Notes: generated by a model from the sequence alone, not told the origin. 64,000 nt of DNA from Toxonevra muliebris (GCA_963691655.1 OY829328.1:13408704-13472703), one strand, 5' to 3'. Positions 34,472 through 46,590 are shown, counted from the stretch's first letter. Program-made: numbers and translations.

Positions 34472-35670
34472 CAGTCTTTTCAACAAGAGCGTGTACGGTT
34501 TAAGTCCTTCAAAAAATACCCCAATAAAAAAAAAATCCCACAATGTTTTTAATATTTCTTTGTCCAATATGCTGACATATCAATATACTTTCCATTTACC
34601 AAAATTTTAATTATTTTCTTGGTAACCCGAGGTCATATTATCTCTAGCTTTTCGGCGTACGATTGCGGCAAACACCGCCATTTTGACTTAATCTGTCGTT
34701 TCAACTGAGCAATGCTCTTAGCATTTTTTCTGCTTATCTTAAGCTTAATAGTTGTTCAAAAATTTTCAATGTGGTTAGCATCTGAAGATTGAGAGGCGTA
34801 GTCCAAAATTCTTATCTAATTTTCCTCTTTTTACTTACTGCACAAGCGACTTTGATGTTTAGGGTCCTGCCCTCTTAATTCGATTCGATTCGAGTTCTGT
34901 ATATCCAAATTTCTCGTAATCATGATTATCCTGTCGAAATTCTATCTTGAAAAGCATCCCCAAGCATGAGCTTTCCCTGGATGCTTAACTAATCTCAGAA
35001 CCATCTTAATGCCCTTAATGGACAATGCACATTTTATGATACCTGCTGTCCATAAAAAAGATTTGTCTGTAAAGGCCACATCGCTCCAATCATTATCCAT
35101 ATGTTCGACAGACCAATCCTGCCATTTTTTTAATTGTTTTTCCGTCAGTTAGAGTTTGGTTAAGGTAGCTCAGAATTCAATTTGGAATTTATTTAAACGA
35201 CTTTAGATTATACTAAGGGATATATTAGTGGCATTCTGCGTCAGTTTTTGTTGTGCTGCTTTAAGTGTAATGGTAGAATTGGCTTCAAAAACTCATGCTA
35301 CCACCGAATCCTGCTGCTGTGATGTTCCTCTAGAAGCACAATGATTTGGTGAGCCGTAAACATTCTGGTGTCTTAAAAAAATTGGTTTCATTTATTTACG
35401 AATGCCTTCAAATTCTCAAGATATTTGCAGCACCTTCTTAGGACATTTTGGATTCCTTTGGATGTGAGCAAAGAATGGTAGCTTAAAAACATTGTACATT
35501 CACGGAGTCCGATTTGAAAAATTGCTTAAACAACGAAATTATAATTGCGATTGTTTGAAAGGTTATACAGCGCCATTCGCAATAAAATGTTGAATGTTGA
35601 AAATAAAGTTCAACTTAATACTTCAGTTGTTCGAACAATTAAGCTGAACACGTTCTTGTTGAAAAGACTG
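34472..35670 (-). mobile_element. Tc1-like transposon, degenerate
   Basis: Ends CAGTCTTTTCAACAAGAGCG and, from the right, CAGTCTTTTCAACAAGAACG, then TGT in both, each flanked by TA; length 1199 bp. The transposase relic inside is on the minus strand. Confidence 0.88.
34620..35400 (-). pseudogene. Tc1-like transposase remnant
   Basis: On the minus strand, KKWQDWSVEHMDNDWSDVAF followed by TDKSFLW (near 35130-35050) is the block with the first catalytic Asp, retained. Further on come HPGKAHAWGCFSR (near 34975), LDYASQSSDANHIENF (near 34800, equivalent to WPxxSPDLNPIENxW) and ISRKNAKSIAQLKRQIKSKW. Several stops and frameshifts separate the pieces, and the middle Asp block is not seen. Confidence 0.75.
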
Positions 35671-35672
35671 TA

Positions 35673-36165
35673 AATTTACATTGTACAATTCAACAATTAT
35701 CACATAATAAATATTAAAATTTACACGAATTTATTACAAATTGTTATATTTACTGTACATATTTAGAGTTAGTCAGCATCAGAGCATGAAAATGTGAACA
35801 TTAAATTGTGATGGCGATGGCACACATTTGATAAGAATTGAATTGAAAGCAAACATGAATGTATCTACAAGTAAATTTTGCATTTAATGATGCAATCAAA
35901 TTTATATACATATGTATGTAAATTATCATGAATTTGTCTAAATTATGTATTTAATATTTGTGAATATTACAAATGAATGGCAATTGTAAAAAACAAAAAA
36001 TATGTAAGATATTAGTCAGCAGAAACTTCTCTATTGAAGTGAAGTTGAACGCTAAGCTGCGCATTTGATTGAAAATTTTGTAAATTAAGAAGTTAAAATT
36101 TGAAACTCGTGCGAGATAAACTACGTACATACGTATACTACACTACAAGTAATTTAAATATACCA
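35673..36165. other. Non-coding stretch
   Basis: A+T-rich; nothing recognisable. Confidence 0.55.
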
Positions 36166-36167
36166 TA

Positions 36168-37028
36168 AGGAGTAAGATCGAAAAAATCTTAACATATATA
36201 AAATTCAATAATTTTTAAACGGTTGATCTTAGAGTTTTGATTTTTTGGTTATTTAATTGATAATATTTTACAAATTACAAAAAAATATAACTTTTATAGT
36301 TTTAACCACTATTTATGAACTTGTGGACCTTTTTTGGTAAGCCTTCCATTAGAGATTTGATAGTTGTTTCAGACACCTTTTTGGAAGAGTTTGCCCATCT
36401 CCTTTTAAAATCTTCGATATTTTGGGACACCTTTTTTGTGCTCTTTAAGTTTCTTTTCACAAGAGCCCAATATCTCTCCACTGGTCTTAGCTCCGGACAA
36501 TTTGGAGGATTGGCCTCTCTTGGTACAAAAACTATATTTGGGACTTTGTATGTTTTGAAACCTGCATTGGCTTTAACTTTTCGCACTAAATAGTCAGAGC
36601 ACTGTGCTAACCGGGCAGCTTTTCTACCAGATTTGTTTGGAGATCTTTTCAATATGCTTTCTATTTTCTTGGCTTTCCCAATATCATGTGGTCCTTGTTT
36701 TCTTCCCGAACCAGGTTTCCTATTGATGGTCAAATTCTTCTGAAACTGTTTAATAACATTGGAAACAGTTTGACGACAGACCTTCAATTCTTTGGCCAAT
36801 TTTTTGTAGGACCAATTTGGATATTTTTGAAAATTTTTAATAATTTTAAGACGTACTTCTTTTTCTTCACTCATTTTGATCAAACTCACAATAAATCAAT
36901 ATGTTTATCATTAAAAATATCAACTGACATATTTTTCAAAGATAACTAGATCAAAGAAATTTTTAAATTTACACCCAAAAAAAATTATTAGGTAAAACGT
37001 GTGTTAAGATTTTTTCAATCTCGCTCCT
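36168..37028 (-). mobile_element. Internally deleted Tc1/mariner-superfamily element
   Basis: Ends AGGAGTAAGATCGAAAAAAT (then CTTAACA) and, from the right, AGGAGCGAGATTGAAAAAAT (then CTTAACA) agree at 24 of 27 positions and are flanked by TA. The 861-bp unit holds one open frame on the minus strand, whose product lacks the middle of the transposase. Confidence 0.9.
36302..36874 (-). CDS. Internally deleted Tc1/mariner-type transposase, open frame (190 residues)
   Basis: ATG at 36874 opens an intact frame to a stop at 36302. Residues ~1-55 form a helix-turn-helix domain (KNFQKYPNWSYKKLAKELKV, then CRQTVSNVIKQF), followed by a basic GSGRKQGP hinge and a second DNA-binding helix region (SGRKAARLAQCSDYLVRKVK). 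The text then jumps from FKTYKVPN to IVFVPREANPPNCPELRPVE and RYWALVKRNL, the last catalytic-domain block. In the full-length family (about 330-350 residues) ~150 residues with the first two catalytic Asp lie between these, so the deletion removes the active site while keeping the frame. An enzyme is excluded; a DNA-binding product is possible. Expression is unknown. It could equally be a simple MITE-forming relic that happens to stay open. Confidence 0.8.
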   Translation of the reverse strand: MSEEKEVRLKIIKNFQKYPNWSYKKLAKELKVCRQTVSNVIKQFQKNLTINRKPGSGRKQGPHDIGKAKKIESILKRSPNKSGRKAARLAQCSDYLVRKVKANAGFKTYKVPNIVFVPREANPPNCPELRPVERYWALVKRNLKSTKKVSQNIEDFKRRWANSSKKVSETTIKSLMEGLPKKVHKFINSG

Positions 37029-37030
37029 TA

Positions 37031-38290
37031 CATACTGATAAAAAATATTTTAATATTCAAATTTTGAAGTACAGGAGAAGCGGCACGCGTTGTTTTTCAC
37101 AAAGCCAATAATAATAATAATTTTTTTTTTCACATTTTAATTAGAATAAAATATTAAAGCCAAAAATATTAAAAGCCGATTTTGTTTTATATTTTTAGCA
37201 TTTGATTGCTGGTACTTAAATATTTATGTAAATATAAATGAAGCGGCGGCGGATGTTGCCCAAAAAAGTAAAAGTTTTTTTTTAGCTGCTTATTATTGAT
37301 GTTTGTTGTTAAAAATAAAAACTGAAAGTTCTCGTTTGAAATACGATGAGCGGAAGCTTTAAAATTTGTTTATTTTGTTTGTTTTTTTTTTTTGCATATA
37401 AATTATTTAATTCTAAAATGAAAAACAAATGCGTATGTATCTATAAGCAATAACTAGTTTGAATTGAAAATATCTCAAATATTTTAACGATTAAACATAA
37501 AAAAACGCATATATGGCCAATAAACTTTATACGCTATGGTTGAATAAATATCCAGAGGAAAGTGGGAGGAGGTGCACAAATTATGCATTCAAATTGCATG
37601 AAACTTCAAATTTTTTAGGGCGTATATATTAGTGGAGTGGGTTGATTTTAAATTTTTGCACTTTGTTATATTCAAAAAAAAATACGTACTCGTTTTCGAG
37701 TTTTCCCCTAAACTTTTAATGCTTTTATAGAGCGTGATCAATTTTTGATTTTTGAACCAAAAAAAAAAGAAAGCATACTCAAACATATTGGAAACTATCT
37801 ATGTATCGGTTGTTTATGAATTTATGAAACGACCAATTTGGATGACGAAGTTTTTGGCACAGTGTTTCGTCTAGAAGAAGCTAGTTGGCCAAAATTATTT
37901 TTTTGGTTTTTTGTATTTATGAAATTAAGACCATGAAAAAACCGTTCAAGAGGCAAAGTTGCAAATGTCCTTTAATTTTAAAACTAAAATATTTATAAAG
38001 TAATTAAAAAATTGCTGCTAAAATTCCAAAATAGGAGATTTTCTATAATTTTTTATATATAGCCCGATTTTTCTCGGAAGAGTTTAAAAAAATTAAGTAG
38101 ATTTTGAAGATGCAGGGAAGGGGGATTATAGAATTTCCCAGTACCACTCTAAATAACTTGATTAAAAATACATATGTTTTTTGTTTTTCATTTTGGAGAT
38201 CCTTGATTTCAACGTTTTTAGTTTAGGTTAGGTTTGGAAGGCGTGTGCGAATGTATATATATATATGTATATATACATGTATGTATATAT
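37031..38290. other. Non-coding stretch
   Basis: A+T-rich with (ATA)n-like and T-runs. No gene. TATATATG microsatellite at ~38256-38292. Confidence 0.55.
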
Positions 38291-38572
38291 ATTAGATGGC
38301 TTATTTTGCTAAAGTATTTCAGATCTTAATTGTGACAGCAGAATATGAAAATAGGGTGTTAAAAACCAAATGCTTTTTTCATACAAAATCCCAAACTTAT
38401 TGTAAAACATCCTGAAAAATCACGGTTTTCGGAGTAGCGCATCCAGTTTTCACAAATTTAAATTTTTTTTTTCATTTTAATTGGTTTTTAACACCCTATT
38501 TTCATATTCTGCTGTCACAATTAAAATCTGAAATACTTTAGCAAAATGTATGGAGCAAATAAGCCACCTAAT
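38291..38572. repeat. MITE with long inverted ends, inserted in a TATATA tract
   Basis: From the left ATTAGATGGCTTATTTTGCT and from the right ATTAGGTGGCTTATTTGCTC; the arms then share TTTGCTAAAGTATTTCAGAT, AATTGTGACAGCAGAATATG and AAAATAGGGTGTTAAAAACC, about 80 bp nearly identical. The right arm carries ~12 extra bases near its end. Non-coding. Confidence 0.88.
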
Positions 38573-38649
38573 ATATATGTATAAACCCGCACTTCCACTC
38601 GAAGACTTAATTGTCCATTGTGATTGCCCTCATTTAATTGCCCGGATGA

Positions 38650-39321
38650 GGCACGTCTCTAACCACGGTTTCCGTCAGCAGTCCAGGTAATGTCTTTATT
38701 GAACCATTTGGTTCTCCGGATGAAGGTAAGAAGATCCGATAGTTCCAATTTCGTTATCTCTGTTAGACTTTCGAAAAAGCGCAACCCCAAAAATTGGAGT
38801 CTGCTCATCTGCAGCCTTGGACATTGACATAGAATGTGAAGAATCGATTCTGTCTCTTCTTCATCATGACAACTTCTGCACAGTCCGCTCGTTGGAATGC
38901 GCCACCGTTGAAGCATTGGTGCAATAGCACAATGTCCAGTTATGACTCCTGTGAGCAGACGTACTGCAGATTTGTTATGCCCTAAGAGGACATTTGTCCT
39001 CTTTCTATCTAACCTTGGACACAAGGCCCGTGAAACTATACAGTCATCTAGGTTAGTCCAAGCGTCATTTTATACCGCTATGGTGTACTCGTCTATTTTC
39101 CTAAATAGTTCACACATCGGTGATTGTATAGAAGTACCCGCCTCGTTAATGTCCATTTCAGAGCCCCTTCTGGCCATTTCATCTGCTATTCCGTTCCCTT
39201 CAATATTGCTATGTCCAGGAACCCAGCAGAGAGTGACCTTGTGGTGCTCAATGGCCATCAGTGAAGCACGACATTTCTTTACAATCTCTGATTTAACTAT
39301 TTTGGATTCAATTGCTTCAAC
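38650..39321 (-). pseudogene. LINE ORF2 C-terminal fragment (RNase H end plus tail)
   Basis: Read on the minus strand from ~39321: VKLCWVPGH-like block (KVTLCWVPGHSNIEGNGIAD, EMARRGS) of RNase H, then VCSEF-like linker ending in an in-frame TAA at 39070-39072, then RLLTGVITGHCAIAPMLQRW, a CRSCHDEEET...C zinc-binding-like block, and LGLRFFESLTEITKLELSDL before the stop. The order is the same as in the 14350-15640 element but the sequence differs, so this is a different LINE family. N of RNase H and all RT are missing. Confidence 0.78.
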
Positions 39322-40662
39322 GTTTTTAGTTTCGGTATTATTTTATGACAAAAAAATAATTAGATATTCAGTATAAGAATATCCCCTCTAAAAGATATTG
39401 TTGAATGAATTATTATCTGGAGTATTTCAATAACATTTATGTTGATTAACCGATTAAATGTCAATAAGGAATAGTCACTGCATGAAGAATAGTTATTATG
39501 CAAATAATTTTACTATTTGATCCAATAATTTTTTAAATTTTCGATTATATTAAAGATTTAAACACACATAAAATAAACTTATTAAGTACTAAGAGTAGTA
39601 CAGAAGAAAACTCTAATGAACCATAAATGACAAATCGCAGTTGAGCTAAACCCTAATGACAAAATTTTGTAATTATAATATACGAGCATAACGTATGTAA
39701 TTATGTTGATGCATGAATGTATGTATGTAAGATTATAATTAGTATGAAAATAATTAAATATGGTCACACAAAACAATACGTTGTAAAGTTAAAACGATAT
39801 GGTATTTCACATAATTAATTAAAGAAGAGACATATCAGTAAATTAACTTAAATTATAGTTGGTTGTAAATGTAAATTACTCATCAGTGCCTAAGTTAAAA
39901 TTATAAAATCCTCAGATATTCATGTGAGTAAATTACATCAAATCACTGAAAAGTTGTTGAATGCAACAAACAGAATCAAATATATGTACATATATGAATT
40001 TATTAAAGAAATATTCAACTAGCCAATGCATGTGAACAAATACTTATAGACCCAGTATAAAAATTAGAGATTAATTTATAATTGAAGATATCACATAATC
40101 ATAATACAGTTTTAATGCTTTCAATGCAAAAGAAACTTTGAAAACTCTGCAAATTCACAACTATAAAATTTATTACATAGATAATCTATACATTTATTAG
40201 TGTAACTACAATTTTATTCCAGAAGATCCAGAAGTACTATATATCAATTTAAAGAGCTTGTCGAGTAGGTTAGCCAAAAATTATCAGATTTAAAATCGGT
40301 TAAGCCAATCCCAAAATATTAGCGTCGGCAGTTTTTTAGAATTCGCTCATTGAACAAAGCATTGCATTCATCGTTGAAAAAATCATTGCTTAAGCGGGAG
40401 TAAATAATAAATAAGAGAAAGAGAGAAGACATGAGTAACGTCATCTCTCAGAATTATCTAACGAATTATCTGCATACACAAATAACAAAATAAACACGAA
40501 CGAGTAGTTTGGTTCTCTTTTGTTATTTCTTTTTCATTAAGAGATTTCTTCCGCAAAAAAATTACCCCAGTTACTGGGGCCTTACCGACTAGTCACTATT
40601 TAATATTATTTCATATATTGGTTTTATGACTACTATTGTTACGGATTATAAGCTCATGGGGG
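39322..40662. other. Non-coding stretch
   Basis: A+T-rich; no gene or repeat recognised. Confidence 0.55.
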
Positions 40663-40694
40663 GCCTTGACCGAGCTTTTCGCATCCATTCATCG
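40663..40694. repeat. Short dispersed repeat, copy 2
   Basis: GGCCTTGACCGAGCTTTTCG then CATCCATTCAT, same orientation and nearly identical to 15684-15715. Confidence 0.6.
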
Positions 40695-42146
40695 CAGCGG
40701 TCTTGAAGTACCGGCAAGTATGATCCAAATTCCTTCAGAATTATAAATTTTCAAATCCTAAAATCGTACCAGATCCTTTTTATGAAATATTTATATACAT
40801 ATATACCTATACATATAGGTATATGAGAAATTCCACAAAAAACTCCTCCTCTAGGACAAGATTTGTGTTTTTCTCGATTTATTGAAACGATATAGCAATC
40901 GATTCGTTGTGACGTAGATATATCAAATAGACATGGTAGAGGTAAAAATTTTCCACTCCGTATCGGAATTTTCCAAGAAAACTGATTTATATGGAAAATT
41001 ACAGTAGGTCCTCTACTACGGTCTTATGCAAAACCGCACGGTAAAGTGAAAGCTTTTCTCAGACAATTTTTATTTTTAAAGATTTTCCATAATCAGTCAA
41101 TAGATGTGCTGAAAGAAATGATGAACATAATTCAGGCAGTAAAATGAGCAACTTCTTCATGGTATTAAGGACAGATTCTGAAGCAGATGTTATCTACAAT
41201 TGTGTACATTGTAGAAGTTCTGTAATAAAGCCGCCTATTTTCAAACTAAAGTAAAAACTGATTTTTATTTATTGTGATATGTAAACGGAACAATAATGCC
41301 ATCAACTCTAGCTGAAATTTTCAGATGCTTTTTAAAGTTGTATTTTTCCTGCGATACGATTTGTCTCAGTAGTTTCGGCTGTTTTTTTCACAAAATTGTA
41401 AATGGCGATACAGGTGTAATCAATATTATTTTTGACAAATAACATCAATATGTATTAGTATTTCCTCAGGTTTCTTAATATTTGCTTACGTGCTTTATAA
41501 TGTGAACACTTTGATTTTTTGACATAAGTAGATGTGTTCAATTTTGCCATTGTGTAATGCCTATTGCTTGTTTCGCATGCCGCTAAATTTGAATTCGCTG
41601 TTTAGGAAAATTCAAATTAAGTATATAAGAACTAGAATATCTTGAAATCCTGTATAAATTATAGGCAGTTTTTTTATGCAGAGCATACTGTACATAAATA
41701 ATTATATATGATTGGTAATTTAGTACTAAAGCAATGCAGTAGGCACTCAACTGACCTATGGGTATGGAACTCTAAAGCTGTTCAGTGAGGAGTGAATTCA
41801 GCAATGCCCAGTAATATTGTATTAGGGAAAATCTGTTGGCGATAAACAGTTATATCGTCTAGTTTTAACAGTTTATTGCTAATAAAAATTTTCCAAAGCA
41901 GAGTCAAAATCAACTTGAACTAATTCATTTACATACTGGGTATATGTATGTTCACCATACGACGCACCCAAGTGCACATATAATAACTTTTTTGAATTTT
42001 CATTCATTTATTCATTCATTCAATATTTTAAGCATTCAAGTTGCTGCAACACTTTTCACTTTTGTCCGTGGTCAAGACTCATATATTTTCATGGTGTTGA
42101 TTTTTTGTTTTTAAATTACACTAACAGTAAAAAACAAAAATTTATT

Positions 42147-42184
<38 letters not shown>

Positions 42185-42831
42185 GTACCTATCATATACG
42201 AATTTCGAAACTTCAAGTAGTAACTATTGTTTTGGTTGTGTTGTTTTTATGGGGCGGAATTTTATGTAGTTAAAACTTCAAGTTGGCTGCATTTTCTTCA
42301 ATATAACATTTACTTATTCATACTAGTACATTTACATACATTAATTGGTTTTCTGTTTTTGTCGACTTCAGAGTATAATAAACTTTTACAATTAATACTT
42401 TTGTCTAAATATTTCAATTGTAACCACTGTGACCTATGCATTCACAAAAAAATTTACTGAAATATTTATGAAGGTTTCGCGTTGATTTTCAAATTTCCAA
42501 AATTACAGCAATAAACTTTTATGTTAACTACCGATATTATTGAAATGTAATTCATTCGTTGCTTGTTTTTTTACTTTTTTATCACAATTTTTGTTTAAAT
42601 ATTTTGTGAAAATTTAAATTATACTCAATCAGGATTTATTATAACTAAAACGAAAATATTTTTTCAAACTCTTTTGAATGTACAGTAGTTTGCAAGATTA
42701 GTCCTGTAAATTAAAATTCTGGAGTCAAAAGCTTTATAAGACGAATCCCAACAAAGGCAACCAAGAATAAGAAATCCAAGAAACTTCATAAATGAAAAAC
42801 AGTTTTTTTTGCTTCGATTTTTTTTAAATAG
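40695..42831. other. Non-coding stretch
   Basis: No gene supported. Includes an almost pure T run of ~34 at 42150-42183. Confidence 0.55.
42150..42183. repeat. Poly-T tract
   Basis: An uninterrupted T run of about 34 bases. It could be the tail of a retroposed sequence on the minus strand or a simple repeat. Confidence 0.8.
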
Positions 42832-44498
42832 TAGGGGAGAAGTGTCGGTTGTGGGCACCCATTTCATTGTTATTCATAACTTTTGACCAAATGCATGTAA
42901 TACGGATGTATAGATATTTATAGAAAGCTAGAGACCTTAGCAAACGACTAATTAAGAAACGTTACCGATTTTGTCAAACAAAAATTTTTTCTGATTTTGT
43001 TAAGTGGTAATTTTTGCCCAACCTGTTTTTGTGGTTCGGTTGTGGGCACCCTAAGTAAATCTGCAGGAAATGAAAAAATATAAAAAGAAAAACTACCACA
43101 AATATTGGAAAAATGAGTATTTATTAATTTTGCAAGCCTTTAGCATTATTCATCTTCTAAAGCACAGTTTTTACATGTGAAATAGCCAGCACACTTCACA
43201 TTCGTTGCAATTGATGGAGTTCAAGGTGCTCAATTTTTGCGGCAAAAGTTTTAAACAAATCACGTCCAATGACGAAGATTCCTTAGCCATAACACGCTTG
43301 GCTGGAGTGTGCTTGGCGCGTTTAGCTCGTGTCGCTTTCTTGAGTGCCTTAGCGCGTTAATCTGGGGTTGTTACCTTTGCTGCCTTGACGCTTTTACCTA
43401 GTGTTGTTTCCTTAGCTACCTTGGCATCTTTTTAGCATTTTGGTCAGCTGCTTTCTTCTTCAAGTCAGAAAGAATGTCCGGAGAGGTCAGCACCGAGCTA
43501 TCCATTGCTTTTTGGTCACGATTCGATGGCTTCTTCGGCGCCACACCGCGCACCGGACCAACTTCATCCAAAAGTGATAGGTTGCTCTTATACGAGGCGT
43601 AAGAAATCGAAGTAGAGGACTCTGGAGTTGTTAGCTCTGGAGTGATCGGCTCTGGAGGGACCGGCTCTGGAGTGATCGGCTCTGGAGTGTTTGGCTCTGG
43701 AGCTTGTTCAACAGCTTCAATATAATCAGCTTCACTGAAAATGTCTGGATCGAATGGCCTGTTACCTTTCGCACAGAAACCAGATTTTATGGTTTTCGGT
43801 GTCAACGCCAAATCAAGCGTTTTGCAGATCAAACTAGCCAGGCCCAAAAAAATCATCATCGACAATATGTCACTATTTACAAAAGTAAATACATTCATTT
43901 AAAAACTAATAACATGTTTAACATTTTTGCTAGAGAAATTTCAAAATAATTTTCTTTTTGCCGACATTTTTCATTTTCCGTCGGTAAGTTTCAGTACAAA
44001 AACATACCATTGTACCGACATTTCACTGTAAACATATGAAAAAATGTGTCAATACTATTTTTAAAGAAGTTTTTTAAAAAAAAGGGGTGCCCAAAACCGA
44101 ACCAATTTTAGTGTCCACAATCGAATTTTGCAGCCATTTTGAGAAGTAGCGAAAAAAATTGTTGATCGCAAAATGTTGATTAATGTCAAATTTGTATCGC
44201 AAAGTATAATGTATTTCCTCAATAAATATGTAATGCGCTTACCATTTGGGATTTTATGCTGCTTAGAGTACTTTTAAAAAGGCTTAAAGTTAATATCGTG
44301 GTGTTTTGCTTGCACAGAAAAAAAAAATTGGTTAGCTAAAAAAAACAGACGCGTGTGTTTACTTCGTTGTTCGGTACAAAAGTGACGTGCTGTCATGAAA
44401 AGCAAATGACATTGGTCAGACTAACCTAATCTGATTTCCATCAAAAGATACCCAGGGGGGGCCACAACCGAACCGTGCCCACAACCGACAACAAACTA
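42832..44498 (-). mobile_element. pogo-like DNA transposon, deleted
   Basis: Near the ends lie GTCGGTTGTGGGCACCC (42844, +) and GTGCCCACAACCGAC (44475), i.e. inverted copies, within TA-flanked margins. Additional copies of the same word occur at 43033 (GGTTCGGTTGTGGGCACCC), 44085 (inverted, GGTGCCCAAAACCGAACC), 44111 (inverted, GTGTCCACAATCGAA) and 44461 (inverted, GCCACAACCGAACC). Between them is the C-terminal part of a pogo-type transposase on the minus strand. The exact outer boundaries are uncertain by a few bases. Confidence 0.78.
43155..43898 (-). pseudogene. pogo-like transposase, C-terminal part
   Basis: The frame 43898-43416 reads ALTPKTIKSGFCAKGNRPFD then PDIFSEADYIEA, matching the end of pogo/Tigger (DDE_1-type) transposases, where GFRxTGIxPFDPxxFxxxDF is typical. 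It is followed by a run of five TPEP/PPEP-like repeats and a Ser-rich linker. A frameshift near 43436 ends this ORF; the other frame continues with Lys/Ala-rich KVAKETTLGKSVKAAKVTT, then AKALKKATRAKRAKHTPAKR, and ends near 43190 with a CNECEVCW block. The DNA-binding CENP-B-like domain and the DDE catalytic core are absent. Function is thus lost. Confidence 0.72.
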
Positions 44499-45929
44499 AT
44501 AAATAAATAAACCGAAACAATATATATATAAATAAATTAAATATATGGTATTTTTTAGGAGCAACGTATACTGAAAGCTTTTCATTTATATTTCAACTAG
44601 TAAAATCTTTGAAAAAAGGTTAACTAAAATGTTTAGCTCCCATCTATCAAAGGATAACATATTCTTTTCAACCTTTCAATGCAGTATATAATAAATATCA
44701 TGATGGTGAAAAGCTCTACAAAAACGAGCCTCTTCCTTTAAGTTCCTCTAATTAAAACTTTATGTTTTTCATTCGAAAATATTAGCGAAACACAAACCTC
44801 CTACTTTTGCTTCATCAAAGAACCTTGTAGCTTATTTTTTCCACAAAATAAATGCATACTAGGTAATTATAATATAAGATTTGCTGACGCAATTTTACAA
44901 AAAAAAATTTTAACAGTTTTTTTTTCTTTTTCAACTTTTTGGAGTAAAGCAAACAAAAATGCATTTAAAGCATTTTTTTGTTGCATGCAATTTCTCAAAC
45001 TGAATAAGATGAATGAAGAATAAACAACAGCAACATGATGACCTTTAAATTCCGTTACAAGAAAACAAAAATACGTTAAAGAGAAAAAAATTGTAAAGAA
45101 AAAGAGAACACAAATGATAAAAACTTGAACTAAAGTGAAATGAAACTTTACTGGTTCTAGAACACAACATCAACAAGCCACACACACATTCACATCCTTA
45201 TGGGATTTTGGAATTAAAATTGCATGCAATAAAATTTAATTAAGCCACTTGCAAAAATGTAACCTACGATAAAAGTTTCCTAATCGACTGATCCCGCTCC
45301 GAACTGACAAATCACACACAAAGCAAATTTTCGAAGAAGAAATATGCCTGCATAACAATTTTGTTTTGCTCATAAACTTACACTAGTTACTAGTGCAAAA
45401 CTACATTCTTTCTTAATTTATTCCAAACAAAAAAAAAAAAACAGCAAAACCGGTAGAACATCATTTTTCCCTATGCACGCCAAGTTTGTACCTACCTACC
45501 AAAAATATCCAATGACCTTTAAGGACGTTCGATTACATTAAAAACGTTTTTAAATGTTCAAAAACAAAACGGCATTAAAACCATTTTCCATTTTATGTAT
45601 AGCAAGAAAAAATGACAATAACGAAATTGAAAACTAAAACAAGTCTTCCCTCGATGTTGAAGAATGTAGCAGTAACAATCAGCAGGGTTCCACCACCAAT
45701 ATGCTTGCTGCATGTTGCAGACAAGTTTTCATTCAACAAAAACGACAACAGCTTAAATGCTTAAATGGAGTTGTGTCGTTTACTCTACATACATACATTC
45801 ATAGGTAGACAAAAGCAACAACTTTTTTTATTCGTTTACCCTGTGGCAAAACAAATATCGTTGAAATTTGTATGGAAAATTTAAGTATAACTAACAAGGG
45901 AACGTCTCCAGGTGTTTTGTATACAAATT
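44499..45929. other. Non-coding stretch
   Basis: A+T-rich with A runs near 44320 and 45428. No supported gene. Confidence 0.55.
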
Positions 45930-46590
45930 TCAAAGATATTTCGTTTTTATCGCAGGGTCCTCTCTTTTTCTTAGCTTTTTTCTAGTAAGTTTGTGTTGCT
46001 GGTAGACCCACAACAGCGGCTTTTTTATTTTGCATGAGGTAAGCAGTAATTCCACATAAACGTTTTGATCCATGATTGTCTTATTCCAATGTGTAGGGCC
46101 TACTCCAAAGTAAGAAAAACAAGCCCATGTCATTACGCTGAAACCTCCATGCTTAACTGTTTTGGGTTCTATTCTCGTTCTAACATGAGAACGAGACCCT
46201 ATGCCGCCAAACACAGCAATTTTACTCTCGTCTGTTCATGGAATATTTCTTCATATTTCTACTGACCAGTACAAATGGTTACATGCTTAGAAATTAAGAG
46301 GGGGACTACTCTTGGACTAAAAGCCTTTAGGTTATGCTCTCTAAATCGCTTACGAACTGTTTCGACGTATGCTTGTAGATCGTTTTTGCTTTGCCAAATT
46401 AAGCGTTTAACAAACAATGGCGACATTGCGCGTTTTCATCCCCGTGAATCAGGATTTGCTGCAAATATTATTGGGCTACGGATCATTTCGTTTGAGGACC
46501 CGATGATCCCTCTTAGTTGTACATATATTATGCCTTCTGTTTCACAGAACCCCAGTGTTTTCTCTAACCCATTGCTGCTAAGGTAATACT
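45930..46590 (-). pseudogene. Tc1-like transposase remnant
   Basis: Minus-strand pieces in order: LRGIIGSSNEMIRSPIIFAA (46550 region), LIWQSKNDLQAYVETVRKRF and REHNLKAFSPRVVPLL (DNA-binding part, second half), TDESKIAVFGGIGS (46235 region, first catalytic Asp kept), TVKHGGFSVMTWACFSYFGV and TIMDQNVYVELL. These match the TVKHGGGSVMVWGCF and MDxxxY blocks of Tc1 transposases. The last part with the remaining acidic residues is missing and several stops intervene. Confidence 0.75.

Noticed and set aside
38942..39376. Plus-strand ORF of 144 codons
   Set aside because: Antisense to the LINE RNase H/tail fragment.
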